From Parietaria judaica (taxonomy: Eukaryota; Streptophyta; Magnoliopsida; Rosales; Urticaceae), in contig OX940860.1 of NCBI GenBank assembly GCA_954871525.1, forward strand, positions 30,784,001 to 30,848,000: a stretch of 64,000 bases of DNA, given 5' to 3'. The translations under genes and the position numbers were made by a program. Shown here piece after piece: positions 12,985-25,133 of the stretch; position 1 is the first letter of the stretch; every line of letters starts with the position of its first letter. Below the pieces are notes generated by a model. It was not told where the DNA came from and did not search any database. It saw only the letters and a program-made list of their open reading frames with translations.

Positions 12985-13106
12985 ACGCAGCCACGCGGTG
13001 AGCACATAGCGAACTATTCTTTCGCCTTTTACTAAAGAATACCGTGTGCGCGCCGCAATCAGTGGCATACGCCTATTTTTGAAGGGCCTCTCCAAACGAG
13101 GGTCCC
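12985..13106 (+). ncRNA. U5: U5 spliceosomal snRNA
   Basis: The diagnostic U5 loop 1, CGCCTTTTACT (13023-13033), is closed by the perfect stem ATTCTTT/AAAGAAT, with an outer GCACA/TGTGC stem below it. Downstream is an Sm site ATTTTTG (13075-13081), then a 3' hairpin of the form GGGCCTC-loop-GAGGGTCC. Loop 1 aligns the two exons in the U4/U6.U5 tri-snRNP. The start is set about 32 nt after the TATA box; both ends are good to only a few bases. CA...AGT...AA just after the hairpin is close to the plant snRNA 3'-end signal. Transcription converges on the FAR1-related pseudogene. Confidence 0.88.
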
Positions 13107-13629
13107 ACAATCCCAGTCTCAATTTTACAGTTATTGTGGTTGTTTTTCTTTTCTGAAGAAATCTTGAAACATCAATATTTGTAGGCCTTAGTGAAACTTG
13201 TACTCCCAAAGAATACACTTACACAGCATTGCTTACAAAAAAAAAAACATTTTACTTCGACCCTTTTTGTATTCACAATATTTATTTTTTTGAAGAAGAC
13301 TCCAAGCTCTTTAGCACGAGATTTTTGAGGATGGTTATTAAGATGGAATAGACCAAATGCTTTAACCTCTGAGATGGAATAGACCAAATGCGATGCTTTG
13401 GTAGACGTGTTCCGTAAAAAATGGGAATGGGCTAGGGTAGTAACGGTCTAATAAATAGGTTTCAAAATGTTTTAAGTGTCAAAAAATCAAAAGCCAAGGC
13501 AGTTCCAATAAGATACGCGAAGAGGCGAACAGTGTTAATGTTGCTAGTTTACGGCAAGAACATTTGTATTACCTTTGCAAATTACTTGTGTATATGTATA
13601 CCTATAGAGAGAGATCACCTGCATTTTTC

Positions 13630-16100
13630 TCACTCTGAGAGTTCAAAACTAATGTTTTGAAGCTTAACCGACCATTGTAACTTCCGTTCCTCGATATCCT
13701 TCAAAACATTTAAAAGATTATCGCGATACGCTTCGCAATTCCGTCTCGCAAGCTCGAGTTCTTCAGTTAGTTCTTCGATTTTCTCGTCCTGTGCGTCCTA
13801 CATTTTCAGAAACACGCATATAGTCCTAAAATTAGTCTCTTTTTTTTCCACTTTTTATCAAGAAGAATTTTGGGTAATTTATCAAGAAAAAAGAACGAAC
13901 CACAAAGAGAGCTTTCGAACATGGCGTTTCTATTTCTCCCTCACGAAGTCCGTTCATAGCCACAAATCCTACACTTTTCTTGGAAAGGTTGACTTTGTTT
14001 GCAGCCTCTTGCAAAGCAGCCATAGCCACGTGGTAAACCTTGAAAGTTTCGATCCCTTCATCGACGTACTTAAGCGCCTCGTGACGAAGGTTGTTATACC
14101 GTATGGTGAGAGATCCTCGAGAAGCGTTACACAAATCACTCGCACGATCCTCTAGTACGAGGCTGCTCTTGGCTTTCCTGGTCCATCGCTTCGAAATATA
14201 ACGGAAGGGCAGAGTAAGTAAATTCGTCACCCTAAAAACCGTCAACACGTGTCTACAAAGAAGGCCTGAGAATTCAAACATCTGACAGCTGCAATTAGCT
14301 TTCAGTTCCCCCGTGTTGAATGTGACGGAATGCAATTTTTGATCGTCTCCAGATTTGACGACTCGGTATGCGGAAGTTTGCGGTTCTTCGTCCTCGTTTT
14401 CTTCGAATTTGGTGGCTGAGAAAGCTAATGTCTCAACCAATTTTTCCTGAAACTTGAAAAACAACTTTCTTGTGTAAAGCTCGGCTGTTTGTTTCTCCAT
14501 TGGAGACGGTGTCTTGTGAACGGGGTCGGAATTCATTGTATCGTAATCTGCTTTAATTTCTTTCCGATAACGGCTTTCTAGAGCTTTCTCTTATCTCTTG
14601 ACGAATTGATGAAGAGTCATTGCTGCATTCACAAACCCATCGAAATAAGCACTTATGCTATCACTGCTCTTTTCTGCGAAGAAGGTATCTCTGATATAAA
14701 CCGGAACCCAGCGGCTCCGATCCAAATACAGTGACTGAAGCAATTCATGTTCCACGAGATTATATTTATGCATTAAAGACGACAAGAGGATTCAAACTCT
14801 TCCACCGAATCCGTCAAGTTGACGCATCGATGAAGCTCGCTCTCGGGAAGCACATTAGAGAATTTTTCTTGACACTCTTTCAATATATGCAATTTGCAGA
14901 ATCGGTGGTGGGTCCTGGGGAACACCCGATCGATGGACGAACGAATAATGCGATCGTGATCGGTTGTGATTGAGACGGGCAATCTACCAGACATTGCATC
15001 AAGCCAAGTTTGGAAGACCCAAATGAACGACGCCTCGGATTCATTGACAAGAAGAGCGCAACCAAACAACACGGGATGGCCGTGGTGGTTAATTCCTGTG
15101 AAGGTGGCTAAGGGCAAACGATACTTGTTCGATCTGTATGCAGTGTCAAACGTCACTGCGTCGCCAAAGAACATATAATTCGTCTTCGAAACAGAGTCGG
15201 CCCAAAAGATGTTGCTCTGCCCCTGATCTTCATCTTCATCTTCATCTTCATCTTCATCTTCATCGTCTCCCTGCACGGCGTAAAAAAATGCCGGGTCTCG
15301 AGATTTCTTGCTAGTCAAGTAATCCAAGAGAAGTTTTGCATTTCCTCTCGGGCGACTGCTACACATGTAGTTGAGGCAATCCTTCTCAGTGAAGCCAACA
15401 TTGGTTATCCCGCCGTAGTCCTTGATGAGGGCCGTCATAATTCCCCGGTGTCCGACGCCGGCGCCCTGAAGCGTGTCAATCAGAGACTTTGGGGGGCCGG
15501 AGATATGGCGATGGGACCGGAGGCAGTGCACTTGCTCGGGAGTAACCAATTCATGGTTATGTAGCTTCACAAAGGCGGACACGACCCATCTCCCGGAATC
15601 TTGAGCCTTAATTCCCAGCATCGCTTTGCACCCGACTCGGGTCTCTGGCCGAGGGCGCTTCATCCTAGGAGGGGCGTCGTGTGACCTATCGTAAATAACA
15701 TTTTTGTTTTATCATCAAGCACCTCTTACTGATGTAATTATTACAATAATAATCAGAAATTCTCGCATCTTCCGATGCGAAAACCCTCTCGCGCACAGAC
15801 AAAATCCCTCTGGATAATGGACCCGTCTCGTCTTGATCGCTGGGAATGGCTGACCCGGGTGCTGAAACCGATCCGGCGAGCGTAGGAGTTGTAGAAGGCC
15901 TTTGCAGCCTCCTCGGATTCGAACTCTAAACCCAAATATGGCTCGAGAATCAGGTCGGGATTCCCGGTTACGACATCATCGTCGTTTTGAACGAAGGCCA
16001 TCAAGTCGAACTCGACTGCACCGTCAATCGCGCTCGAATCCAACACTTCGAATACAACCGCATCACCGGCTACGCTTGAGTTCAATGCTTCGAACTCCAT
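13630..16100 (-). pseudogene. FAR1-related sequence (FRS5-like) pseudogene
   Basis: This is a domesticated Mutator-transposase-like protein of the FHY3/FAR1 family, normally a nuclear DNA-binding regulator. The model is exon 1 16100-15769, exon 2 15685-13901, exon 3 13797-13630. In order it shows an acidic N-terminus, a FAR1 zinc-finger region (EFESEEAAKAFYNSYARR), a MULE transposase-like core (TFDTAYRSNKYRLP...TTDHDR), a SWIM finger (CSCQMFEFSGLLCRH) and a C-terminal coiled coil. Three lesions break it: the intron 1 donor reads AT instead of GT (15768-15767); a 1-base deletion near 14777 turns an expected Trp-Ser into a frameshift; and a TAA at 14591-14593 sits where the family has Tyr. Repairing the deletion makes the length divisible by three. 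An Asp-Glu run (15226-15266) comes from a CATCTT-like microsatellite. The start is the first in-frame Met (16100) after a TAG. Confidence 0.82.
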
Positions 16101-16551
16101 AGCTTTAGGACCAAGATCAACAACAATGGAGTTTCCCTTTCCCAATTCATAACCAAATGCAGCAGTACCAACTCCACTTCTCTGCTACAATATCCTCATC
16201 CTAAAATGACGATATAATCACGAGGATTTGAAACATGACATTACCGAAGCTGGAAAATTGAAAAGAAGACTGAATTGAAATTGAATTACAGAAGCTAAGA
16301 ATCGAATAATCGAAAAACAACGCCAAATTTGAGCGCAGAAGATAGCTACAAAAAGTGATTGAGTAAACGAAATAGCGAAAGGGGGTTCAGGGTTTGGTTT
16401 CGCATACCTCCATGGACGAAGGACATTGTTTTGGAGCTTTGTTTGCTTGTAGTTCCACATTCCTGAATAAACCCGCGAGCTTTCATTTTTAATTAATTAA
16501 TAATATTCTTGATAATTATAAATAATCGCCATAGAAATTAATATGTTTATC

Positions 16552-18130
16552 TAGTGGTGTCAATTGGGCCGGGTCGGCCTAGGCCCACCCGCCCCGACTC
16601 GTAAAAAACATGTTTTTTCTGCCATGCCCCGTTTCTTTGTGGGCCGGGTTAGGCCCGCCCTGTCAAAAGAGTCAGGCTAGGTTATGTTTTTCTAGGCCCG
16701 CCCCGCCCCGCCTAAAAGCTCACCCGCCCCGCCCCGCCCCGCCCCGCACCGAAACCCACATAAACCCGTCCGATGGCCAACCCACCCCACCCCGTTTAAA
16801 AGGCCACATAAACTATTTATAGTTGTAATATTAATACTAATGACAATAAAAAAAAAATGCTCTAAATATTTTATTGTTATAGAATTTAAAATTATCTTTA
16901 TATTACATAATTTATTACTTTATTTGTTGTATATATTCTATATAGGTCTTTAGTTTTTCAATTAAACAATTTTAACTTCATTAATCAATTTCAAAATTCA
17001 CTAATCGATTTGAAAATTCTTTGATTTTAATTTTAGTTTCATAAGAAGTAATCAATTACAATATTTAGCGATTTCAAGTATAATTACATAATTTCTTAAT
17101 GAACTTCTTAATTTGTTATATTATTTTAAAATTTTAATGAATTTCAATATTTTCAAATTTTACTGATTAATTTTAGAATTGATAATGAATACACTATAGC
17201 CTATTATAAATTATAAAATTAGATACAATATATTATGTATGATATATAATATAATAGTATATTTTACAATAACAACGTAACATAGTATTTTGATAATATA
17301 AATATATGAGAATATAATTAGATTTTTGCTATACTATAGTATATAATTTCTAAGTATGTGATTGAATTTTAATTGCATTACGTCACTCGACTTTCGAAAT
17401 AAGTATTTGGATAGGAAAACATCATAAAATATCTTCCAATACACCACAAATTCTAAAATTATCCCCCAAGTTTTCATAACTCTCAAAACATCATTTTCAA
17501 ATTTCATGTACCAAAATACCCCTGCAAAATGGACATATCGCGTCCTGAAAAACAGACATATCGCGTCTATCGCGTCGTGAAAAATGGACAAGTTAGGGGT
17601 ATTTTAGTATCATGAAATTTAAAAATGATGTTTTGAGAATTATGAAAACTTGGGGGATAATTTTAAAATTTATGGTGTATTGGGAGATATTTTATGAAGT
17701 TTCTCTTTGGATATCGAACTAACACCCAAAAAAAAAAAACCCTTAAAGTATGAAGTCCACGGCATGTCAAGCTCTGGTAAGGTTCTTCGCTTTGTTACTA
17801 TATTCCTTATTTTATATGCTTGTATTAATTTTACTTTGTATGATCTTCTAAGATGTATATGATTATTTCATATCAACCCGTAAAAATCCAACCCGTTTTG
17901 GTTTGTGAAAAGCCCACTTAATTTGACACGTAAAAGCCCACTAAATCGACTCGTAAAAGCCCGCCCCGAGACATTGTGGGTTCGGGTTCATGTGTCGGGG
18001 TGGACCTTGATGGCTCTTCCAAAATCTGCCCCGCACAATAAACGGGGCGGGTCAATCCCGTCCCGTTTAACAAGAGGGCTTAACGGGTTGTGGGCCGGGC
18101 CGGCCCACCCCGGTCCACTTGACACGTCTA
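16552..18130. mobile_element. Non-autonomous hAT-like element (1,579 bp)
   Basis: The left end TAGTGGTGTCAATTGGG pairs with the right end, which reads TAGACGTGTCAAGTGGA in reverse complement. A perfect 8-bp duplication TGTTTATC flanks it (16544-16551 and 18131-18138). Both subterminal regions are dense in GGGCCGGG/CCCGCCCCG motifs, in sharp contrast to the AT-rich interior. No transposase is visible. It is interrupted by a later MITE at 17414-17705. Confidence 0.88.
17414..17705. mobile_element. Hairpin MITE nested in the hAT-like element
   Basis: The element is 292 bp with inverted arms of about 110 bp that share CATAAAATATCT, AATTATCCCCCAAGTTTTCA and other blocks with few mismatches. A perfect 8-bp repeat TTTGGATA flanks it (17406-17413 and 17706-17713). 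The family could be hAT (8-bp duplication) or Mutator-like (long TIRs). Being inside the element at 16552-18130, it is the younger insertion. Confidence 0.85.
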
Positions 18131-18138
18131 TGTTTATC

Positions 18139-18874
18139 CATAAAAAAAATATATGTTAATGACCTTTAGACTTATATTTTTCTTCTGATTATTTCATGTC
18201 GTTTTCGCCTACTTGCTTTTTATTTCGTTTTATTTTACTTATTGTTTTGTCGTTTTTCTTTAACTTACTCTAATGTCGTCTTTATTCGTATTATTAATCC
18301 TGTCATTTATCATCCAGTTCCTGTCGTATCTCAACTATCTAGGCAAATATTTTTCTAAGCAAATTTTAATATGAGCATTTTTACAAATCATATATAATAA
18401 CGTGCTAACTGCTAAGTATCTAGCTAAGATTTTCTTTTTTCTTTTTTCTTCTTCTGCTGAATTTAAACAGATTCTCAAATAAATAATACTCACTCCCTTG
18501 AAATCTTTTGATGAAAATTGATAGAAATATGAATTTCAAACAATCCAAAATATAAAGCAAAGGAATATGATATTATTTTGTATGATATAAAAATTAGTCA
18601 AACGCTGCACGAACACGACACTAGATTCGAGCGTACATTAAATTACCATACCAACCAATGAGAAAGTTTTCACTACCTTTCTTTTCTTCACTAAATTAGG
18701 TTCGTATCTTAAACATTGTTTAAATAGTTGTCTTCGTCGTCGTCATCATCACTGTGTATAATGTATATCCACACGAACCTCGCCTTCCTCGGCTAACAAG
18801 AGGAAAAACGAGGCTCCAATATGACTATCACTAAACAAAAAAAAGCACAAAAAAAAGTAACGATTGGACGGTCG
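18139..18874. other. Intergenic, 3' flank of the carrier gene
   Basis: AT-rich, with no coding signal seen. The last ~100 bp probably belong to the 3' UTR of the minus-strand carrier gene. Confidence 0.5.
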
Positions 18875-21093
18875 TCACAATGTGTGAGGCCTCGGATCGG
18901 GAGGGAACGTGTTGACGAGATAGCGGTGGATCATCTCGAAGCTGGTGAACGTGATAACGGCGGCTGGGGTTGTCCGCAGCAGATTTGTGGCGCACCCTCG
19001 GTAGAACCCTGCGATGCCGTCTTGCTGAAACACTTTTCTCACGCAGTCGGCAACGCCTGAGTACCGTTTCTCCGAGTGGTAGCCCTGTTCTTGAAGCCTC
19101 GATCGCACCACCTGAGAGTAAGACTTGTTATCAACTTTGAACTACCATTCAATATTTCAAATTTATTACCAATATGAAACGAGTAATTAACATCTATGCC
19201 CCTATGACTATTCCTCGCCGCATGTCTACCCCAAACCTTTTTTTTTTTTATCGTAGCAGTTTCCCTGCTGAATTTGTGAATTAACGTTGAAAAATGCGAC
19301 GTTTCCCATCAGTCATTGCAATCTCAACCACGTGCAACCCACATAATAGTGTTCAGGAAAGACCTCATCAAATCGTTATACCTCGTGTGGATATGTCAAA
19401 GTGGACGCAAAGATTTTGGAGATTGATGAGGCGATGGCTACGTCTCGAGCGCCAAGTTTGTCCATGGTAGTGTTTTCTGAATTGATCAGATCAAGTAAGT
19501 ATTATTATTACAATCTTTTTTTATTTAAGAATTCCTAAAAAAGCTATAAATAGGTAATAATCACCTCGATCAGCCAAATAAAGTTTTATCCTCTCGTACG
19601 TCGGGAATTGAATCGCAACATGACTAATACCAGCCAATGCAGGTACTAGACCACTGGATCACACATAGAAAAGAAAAAAAGGGATACAATCGTCACTTGA
19701 TAAAATCGATTTTTTAATAAAATAATTTCGTTCTAATGATTATCTATTACCTATACAACCCGCGAATGCCTTCCTCATGAGCTATTCTTCTCAAAGCAGA
19801 TACGGTGCTTGTGTATGGCACCACACCTGGTCTCATACCCTGTGTCTGCATATGAAACGTAACCGTCAGTATTCATAGATTGAAGCTGAAATACCGGCGA
19901 TAAATACCAGATACATTACAAATTTTGCAATCTTATAACATGGGGAGATACTTGCCATTTGAATCCTTAAATATACAAAAAAATAAAAAATTGTATCGTA
20001 AATAATTATCACATTACATTGTCTGGGACCGACCTGAAATCTTGTCTTGACGACCCAAAGAGGATTTGTCGCAATAGTTGTTGCAGCCCCGGCACAGGAA
20101 GCAGCTATCATATTAGCACCAACCGACAGCTGATGGTGCTCGTCTACACAAAGAGCATGGCCAAATGACCGTTATATCCTTATCGACAAAATGCTTAACA
20201 TAGTAGGTAAACCTGGTAATGTGGTTAGTGATAAACTCACCATCGGTGCAGAGTAAGCTTTTGAACTGCTCATACATCGAAAAATAAACCTGAAAGATAA
20301 CAATCATATTAGCGGTTTCAGTTTAGCGGAAACCAATATTTTAGAGCCAAGACGCAAAAAACTCACGGCCCAGTTCGGAAGTAACGCCAAGACAGTAGGA
20401 GAGAGGCCCCGGTACATGCCACGTAGGCCTTCCCGGTGAAATATATGCTCCAAACTTCCAACTATAAGACTGCCTATCACATTGCAACAGATACCCCACC
20501 GAGTTAATCGATCTGAGTCCCTCCAGTATCGACATCGCTACTCTTCTTAAAAACCCGATGAATAAGGAAGATTATGTACCTTTGATATTCGCATTACTAA
20601 CAGCCGGAACACCGTGAACTTGAAACCGAGTCTTGATCACGTCTAAGGGGCACACAAACGTCGCAGCGATGACCCCTGCCACCAAAATTCCCTATTAACT
20701 AACCTTAAATTCTCCTAATTTCGCCCTAAAATAGATAGTTTGGCTTATATATTGGAGCAGAGATTACTATTGCTCAAGCCCAATTTATCGAAACAACAAT
20801 CCAAGTATTCGATTGCGAGTGTTTCTCTAATTCAGTAGCTGGATAATCAATCTTCCGATTTCTTTGCACGAATTTCCCCTCATTGTCTTGGAACACAAAA
20901 GATAATAAGCAAAGCAATATATAATTTTATTGGAGCTAGAATTTACGGAATCATTGCAATAGCACAAAGCAAAATCCGATCTTAATACTCCGATTGCATC
21001 AATTCCCCCCAATTACGACGTACCGGCGGCGGCGCCGGCTCCGGCGTTGCATAGGACGCCCTTGGGAGTGGGGCTATGAGCGTCGGCGGCCAT
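18875..21093 (-). CDS. NDT1: Mitochondrial carrier family NAD+ transporter, NDT1-like
   Basis: SLC25-type carrier that would import NAD+ across the inner mitochondrial (or plastid) membrane. Nine exons: 21093-21024, 20675-20580, 20473-20367, 20289-20241, 20143-20034, 19845-19751, 19653-19565, 19476-19382, 19111-18875. They sum to 948 nt (315 aa), close to the usual 310-320. The three carrier signatures PX(D/E)XX(K/R) or close forms are present in order: [18 protein letters not shown] and PHEVVRSRL. The C-terminal block ([20 protein letters not shown]) is typical of plant NDT1/NDT2 rather than the folate carrier. The start Met lies in an Ala-rich leader directly before the first helix. All introns are GT-AG. 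The pyrimidine carriers are an alternative subfamily but fit less well. Confidence 0.9.
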
Positions 21094-22360
21094 GGCCGAG
21101 CTCGTCGGAGGTTCCGTGGGCGGAGAATTGGAGTGGGAAGGCGAGCGAGTCCTCTGGCGCGAGGAAGACGATCCAATCGGCGAAGCAGCGTCGCATGGCC
21201 AGGAGGCGAGCCGTTGGATCGATCGGAGTTAGGGTTCCGGTGAGACGAATGGATGGATTGATTGGAGTCGACTAGAGTCGGAGAGAAGAAGACTATTGAG
21301 AGGCTTGGCTTCGCTCGCCTCTCTCTTTCTCTCTCTTCGAAGTTTCTGAAACCATAAGTTTTGCGTTGTGGGTCCCACTCTCTAACTAGTCGCCACAATT
21401 GAGTCTAAATAATAGTTAGATTAATTGACGCAGATAGTCTTCAATTTTGTATGCTGCTCTACTTAAGCCCTCGAGTTTACTTTTTGGCCATAGCACCCCT
21501 GAATTCTTTAAGATAGAACACCTCCATCTCTCTCCATAAATTCACTAAAAATAGTAATGGTTAGAGTTGGTTTCCCGCGTAGTTTTCTTTCAATTTTTTT
21601 GATTTTTTTAATAAATATACTTTTAAAAATTTGTGCATTGTTCTTTACGCATTATTTGTATATTTTCGTCAATTTTAGTAATGATTTGTGAGACTTAAAT
21701 CTTAATAATTGTTAGTTCGATAACTAGTCGGATTGATTGCTTTTATAGTGATCTCGTAGTTTCGTGTATTTAATCTCGCTCGATAATTAATTAGTAAAGG
21801 GTATATGACTGAGTTATGTGTATTGTAAAATTAACAAGTGTTATTCTCCGAAGGTATTGGAAAGATTGATGTGAAAGAAAAAGTACATGGGTAAATTGTA
21901 CCAGCATGCAAAATTCAGGGCCATTATTGCCAATTTCCTTAATAATAAAATAACTAATAATTGGCAAACAGGAGAACAAAATAAATAATTAAATAATCTA
22001 CTTTTCTTTTATCATAATTCATACGTCAATATGTAGTTGTATTTGTCAATGGGTTTCTTTACGATTAGAGGGTTTGGGTCCAAATTGGGTGCTGATTTTT
22101 CTCTTTCGAATTTATAAGATTTGGAATTGTTTGTGACGCATGGGGCACCAACGTGGACTTACTAAATTTGCCTATAATTGGAATAATTGGACTATAGTTC
22201 AGCTAAATATGATTATATACATTATTATAAGTACAAATCAACTAGAGATTATAACACATCAGTCATTACACTCAAATGATTGTTACTTTGTTACAACACG
22301 AAAAAAATAAACTATTGTTATGAAAAAAAAATACTTTTTATTTTCAGATAAATTTGTCAA
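21094..22360. other. 5' flank of the carrier gene and intergenic DNA
   Basis: 21094-21400 is relatively GC-rich and is probably the minus-strand 5' UTR and promoter, including a GA-rich tract near 21300-21340. Beyond that the sequence is AT-rich with no gene seen. Confidence 0.5.
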
Positions 22361-22550
22361 AGGCCGGCTCTGAATATGGGCAAACAAGACCGGCGTCTCG
22401 GGCCCCAAATTTAAGTAGCCCAAATTTTTAATATGTTATTTTTATATCTAATTAAATAATGAAAAAAAATTATTTTTAAATATTTTAAGAGCCCCAAAAT
22501 TTTACTTAGCCTAAGACCCTGATAAAAACAACAAAGTCAAGGCCAGTCTT
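22361..22550. repeat. Short interspersed repeat, copy 1
   Basis: About 190 bp starting AGGCCGGCTCTGAATATGGG. Its reverse-complement relative is at 37981-38172 and shares the GGGCAAACAA...CTCGGGCCCC block, AAATTTAAG(T/G)AGCCCAA and an ACTTAG(C/A)CTAA block. Ends contain GGCTCTGA/TCAGAGCC-like inverted motifs, so it is probably a MITE. Clear target duplications were not found. Confidence 0.6.
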
Positions 22551-23068
22551 GAATTTGAACTTCATATGATGGAGCCCCGGGATGACCTCTTTGATCAAAA
22601 TTATGCGGTCGACATCAAATAGTCGTTTTATTGTTAAGTATTTTTTTTTTAAAAATAATCAATAGAAAAAACTAAAATAGAATTTTGACTTAAAAATAAT
22701 AATAAGTTAACAACCGCTCATACTTACACGATTAGCCGGAGCTAACATCAATTTTTTTACGTGTACAATAAAACCTCTATAAATTAGTATTTTTGGGATA
22801 AATTTTTTTATTATATTATCAAAATTATTAGTTTATTAAAGTATAATTTAAAGATGTTATTAAAAACAAGATGTATAAAAATATTAGTTAATTAGAATAA
22901 TTAATTTATCGTATATTAATTTAACGAGATTTTACTGGGATATTTCATGTTAGTGTTCTACTATCACAGGCGCGGATTAGGTTAAAATCGGTTTCCCCGA
23001 ATCCCATCCTTATCCCGGAAAACCCTATCCCGATCTCGGACTACCAATCCCTCGTCCCCAACCAGGCG

Positions 23069-25133
23069 ATGGCGGCTCGCGCGCGAAACGGCGGCGAGAG
23101 GTTGAGGACCGTTTGGACGCCGGAGATGGACCGGTACTTCATTGACCTGATGCTGAGAGAAGTCAACCGCTTCGACGACCTCCTGTTCAGCAAGCGCGCT
23201 TGGAAGAACATGGCCTCCATGTTCAACGCCAAGTTCGAGCTCGGCTGCGAGAAGGACGTGCTCAAGAACCGCCACAAGACGCTCAGGAATCTCTGCAGAG
23301 CCGTCAGAGACCTCCTCGCTCGCGACGGATTCGCCTGGGACGACAAGAGGAAGATGGTCACCGCCGAGAATGGCGTTTGGGACGAGCTTCTCAAGGTTCG
23401 ATTTCGCTAGGGTTTTCAGAATTGGGATCGAATTTTGAATTTGAATTCTTGTTCTTCTCTCAGGAACGTCCTGACCTGCGTTCGTTGAGAATCAAGAGCA
23501 TTCCTTTCTATGACGATTTGTGCTTGATCTACAGAGACCCTGCCATGAAAGGTCAGAGAAAAGAAAGAAAAATGGGTGGCATAAGTATTAATGTTATTGA
23601 TTTTGGTGCAATTAGGTACTTCTAATAATTTTTTAATGGCTAAAGTAGTCACCGTACTAGTTTTAGTGCATGAAAGCCATAAACTTTGGCGTAATTAAGT
23701 ACTTGTGTTAAGAGTTTTGGCAGGTGAAAGTACTAGAGTTGTACTTATAAAACTGTGTGTAAATGCGTATGATCCAGTAAAATTGTGTAAAATTATACAT
23801 GTACTTTTTTATCTTTGTAATATTATTGTCATTATACGTATTTTTATCGTTTTATGACATTAATTATTACTTTCACCACCGATTGAAGTATAACTTAAGT
23901 ACTTTCACCGTAAGAAAAGTCAATAACATGAGTATTGGGCCCTTAAGTGTATGGATTTGATTCAAAATCCAAATGAGGTCTTTTAGCAATTTCTTTCATG
24001 AGTATTTATGTCACCAATTCTTTATTAAGAAATTATGTCATTGAACTGATGATTGTAACAAAGAAGGTGAGAATTCGGTAGAGGAACCGTTGCTCTTGTT
24101 CGAGAAAGGATCGACGACCGTGCTTGAACAGCCTAGCAGTGACGTTAATGCCGACGAGGGTGAAATGCTCGACATTATCATTGACGGGGATTACGAGATC
24201 GCCATGGCGGAGAACGAGGTCGACATCGATATTCCACAGCAACCTGTCCCGAGCACGAGCGAAGCCACGTCTGCGAGTCGTACCAGAACGTATTGGCAGC
24301 CTCCTATGGACCGGTATTTCATCGACCTGATGCTCGATCACGTTCAGAAGGGCAACAGGATCGATGGAGTGTTTCGCAAGCAAGCTTGGACGGAGATGAT
24401 TGCCTCGTTCAACGCTAAGTTCGGGTTTCATTACGACATTGATGTCCTCAAGAACCGGTACAAAACTCTGAAGAGGCAGCACAACGTCATTAGGAATCTG
24501 CTCGACTTGGACGGTTTTGTCTGGGACGACACACGCCAGATGGTCGTCGCCGATGATTATGTCTGGCAAGATTACATCAAGGTACGCGATTTCTCGAAGC
24601 TAATTTCTGCTCGTTTCTACGATAAGTTGTTTTTGATATCGAGATTTCGGGCGAATTTGCAGGCGCATAGCGATGCTCGGCAGTTCATGACCCGACCCGT
24701 CCCTTACTACCGAGACTTATGCGCAATATGCGACTCGAATTCAGACGAGAGAGATCGCTTTTCCGATCAAGATTTGGAGCTAAGGAACGACGGAGAAGAA
24801 TCGGTCTCTCAGACGATGAACAAGCGCCAGTCGGAGAATTTACCTTCGTGTCTATCTCAGCCGAAGAGATCTCGGGACAATGGTAATGGCATGGCAGGTG
24901 CTCTTCGGGAGATGGCCACAGCAGTTTCGTCTCTGTCGGAGAAGAAGCAAAACGAGGAGAGCTCGGTGTCAGTGGAGAGCTTGATTTCGACGGTGCAAGC
25001 GTTGCCGGACATTGATGAGGATCTCGTATTGGACGCGTGCGATCTTCTCGAGGACGAGAAGAAGGCGAAGACTTTCATGGCATTAGATTCTAAGTTGAGA
25101 AGAAAGTGGTTGTTGAGGAAACTACGGCCTTAA
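23069..25133 (+). CDS. Two-repeat Myb/SANT-like DNA-binding protein (LIMYB-like)
   Basis: Four exons, 23069-23395, 23464-23551, 24067-24581 and 24663-25133, give 466 aa. The protein has two tandem Myb/SANT-like (Myb_DNA-bind_3, trihelix-related) domains. Repeat 1 starts VWTPEMDRYFIDLML and repeat 2 YWQPPMDRYFIDLML; each continues through NAKF...DVLKNR(H/Y)KTL to a GF(A/V)WDD motif. Each repeat is split by an intron after the same Lys, in phase 0, pointing to duplication of a two-exon unit. An acidic linker separates them. The C-terminus carries a Ser-rich segment and the helical ALDSKLRRKWL tail common in this family. Relatives include Arabidopsis LIMYB and a multi-repeat protein; the exact orthologue is unclear. 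Likely a nuclear DNA-binding factor of unknown target. Confidence 0.85.

Noticed and set aside
13172..13387. Minus-strand frame near the U5 gene
   Set aside because: Low-complexity, no family resemblance; the neighbouring minus frame 12973-13218 overlaps the snRNA.
15767..15768. U12-type AT-AC intron in the FAR1-related gene
   Set aside because: The donor ATGCGAG lacks the ATATCCTT consensus and the intron ends in AG, so a mutated GT donor is simpler.
22982..23394. Minus-strand frames opposite the Myb/SANT exon 1
   Set aside because: Shadows of the real coding strand, caused by its GC-rich codons.
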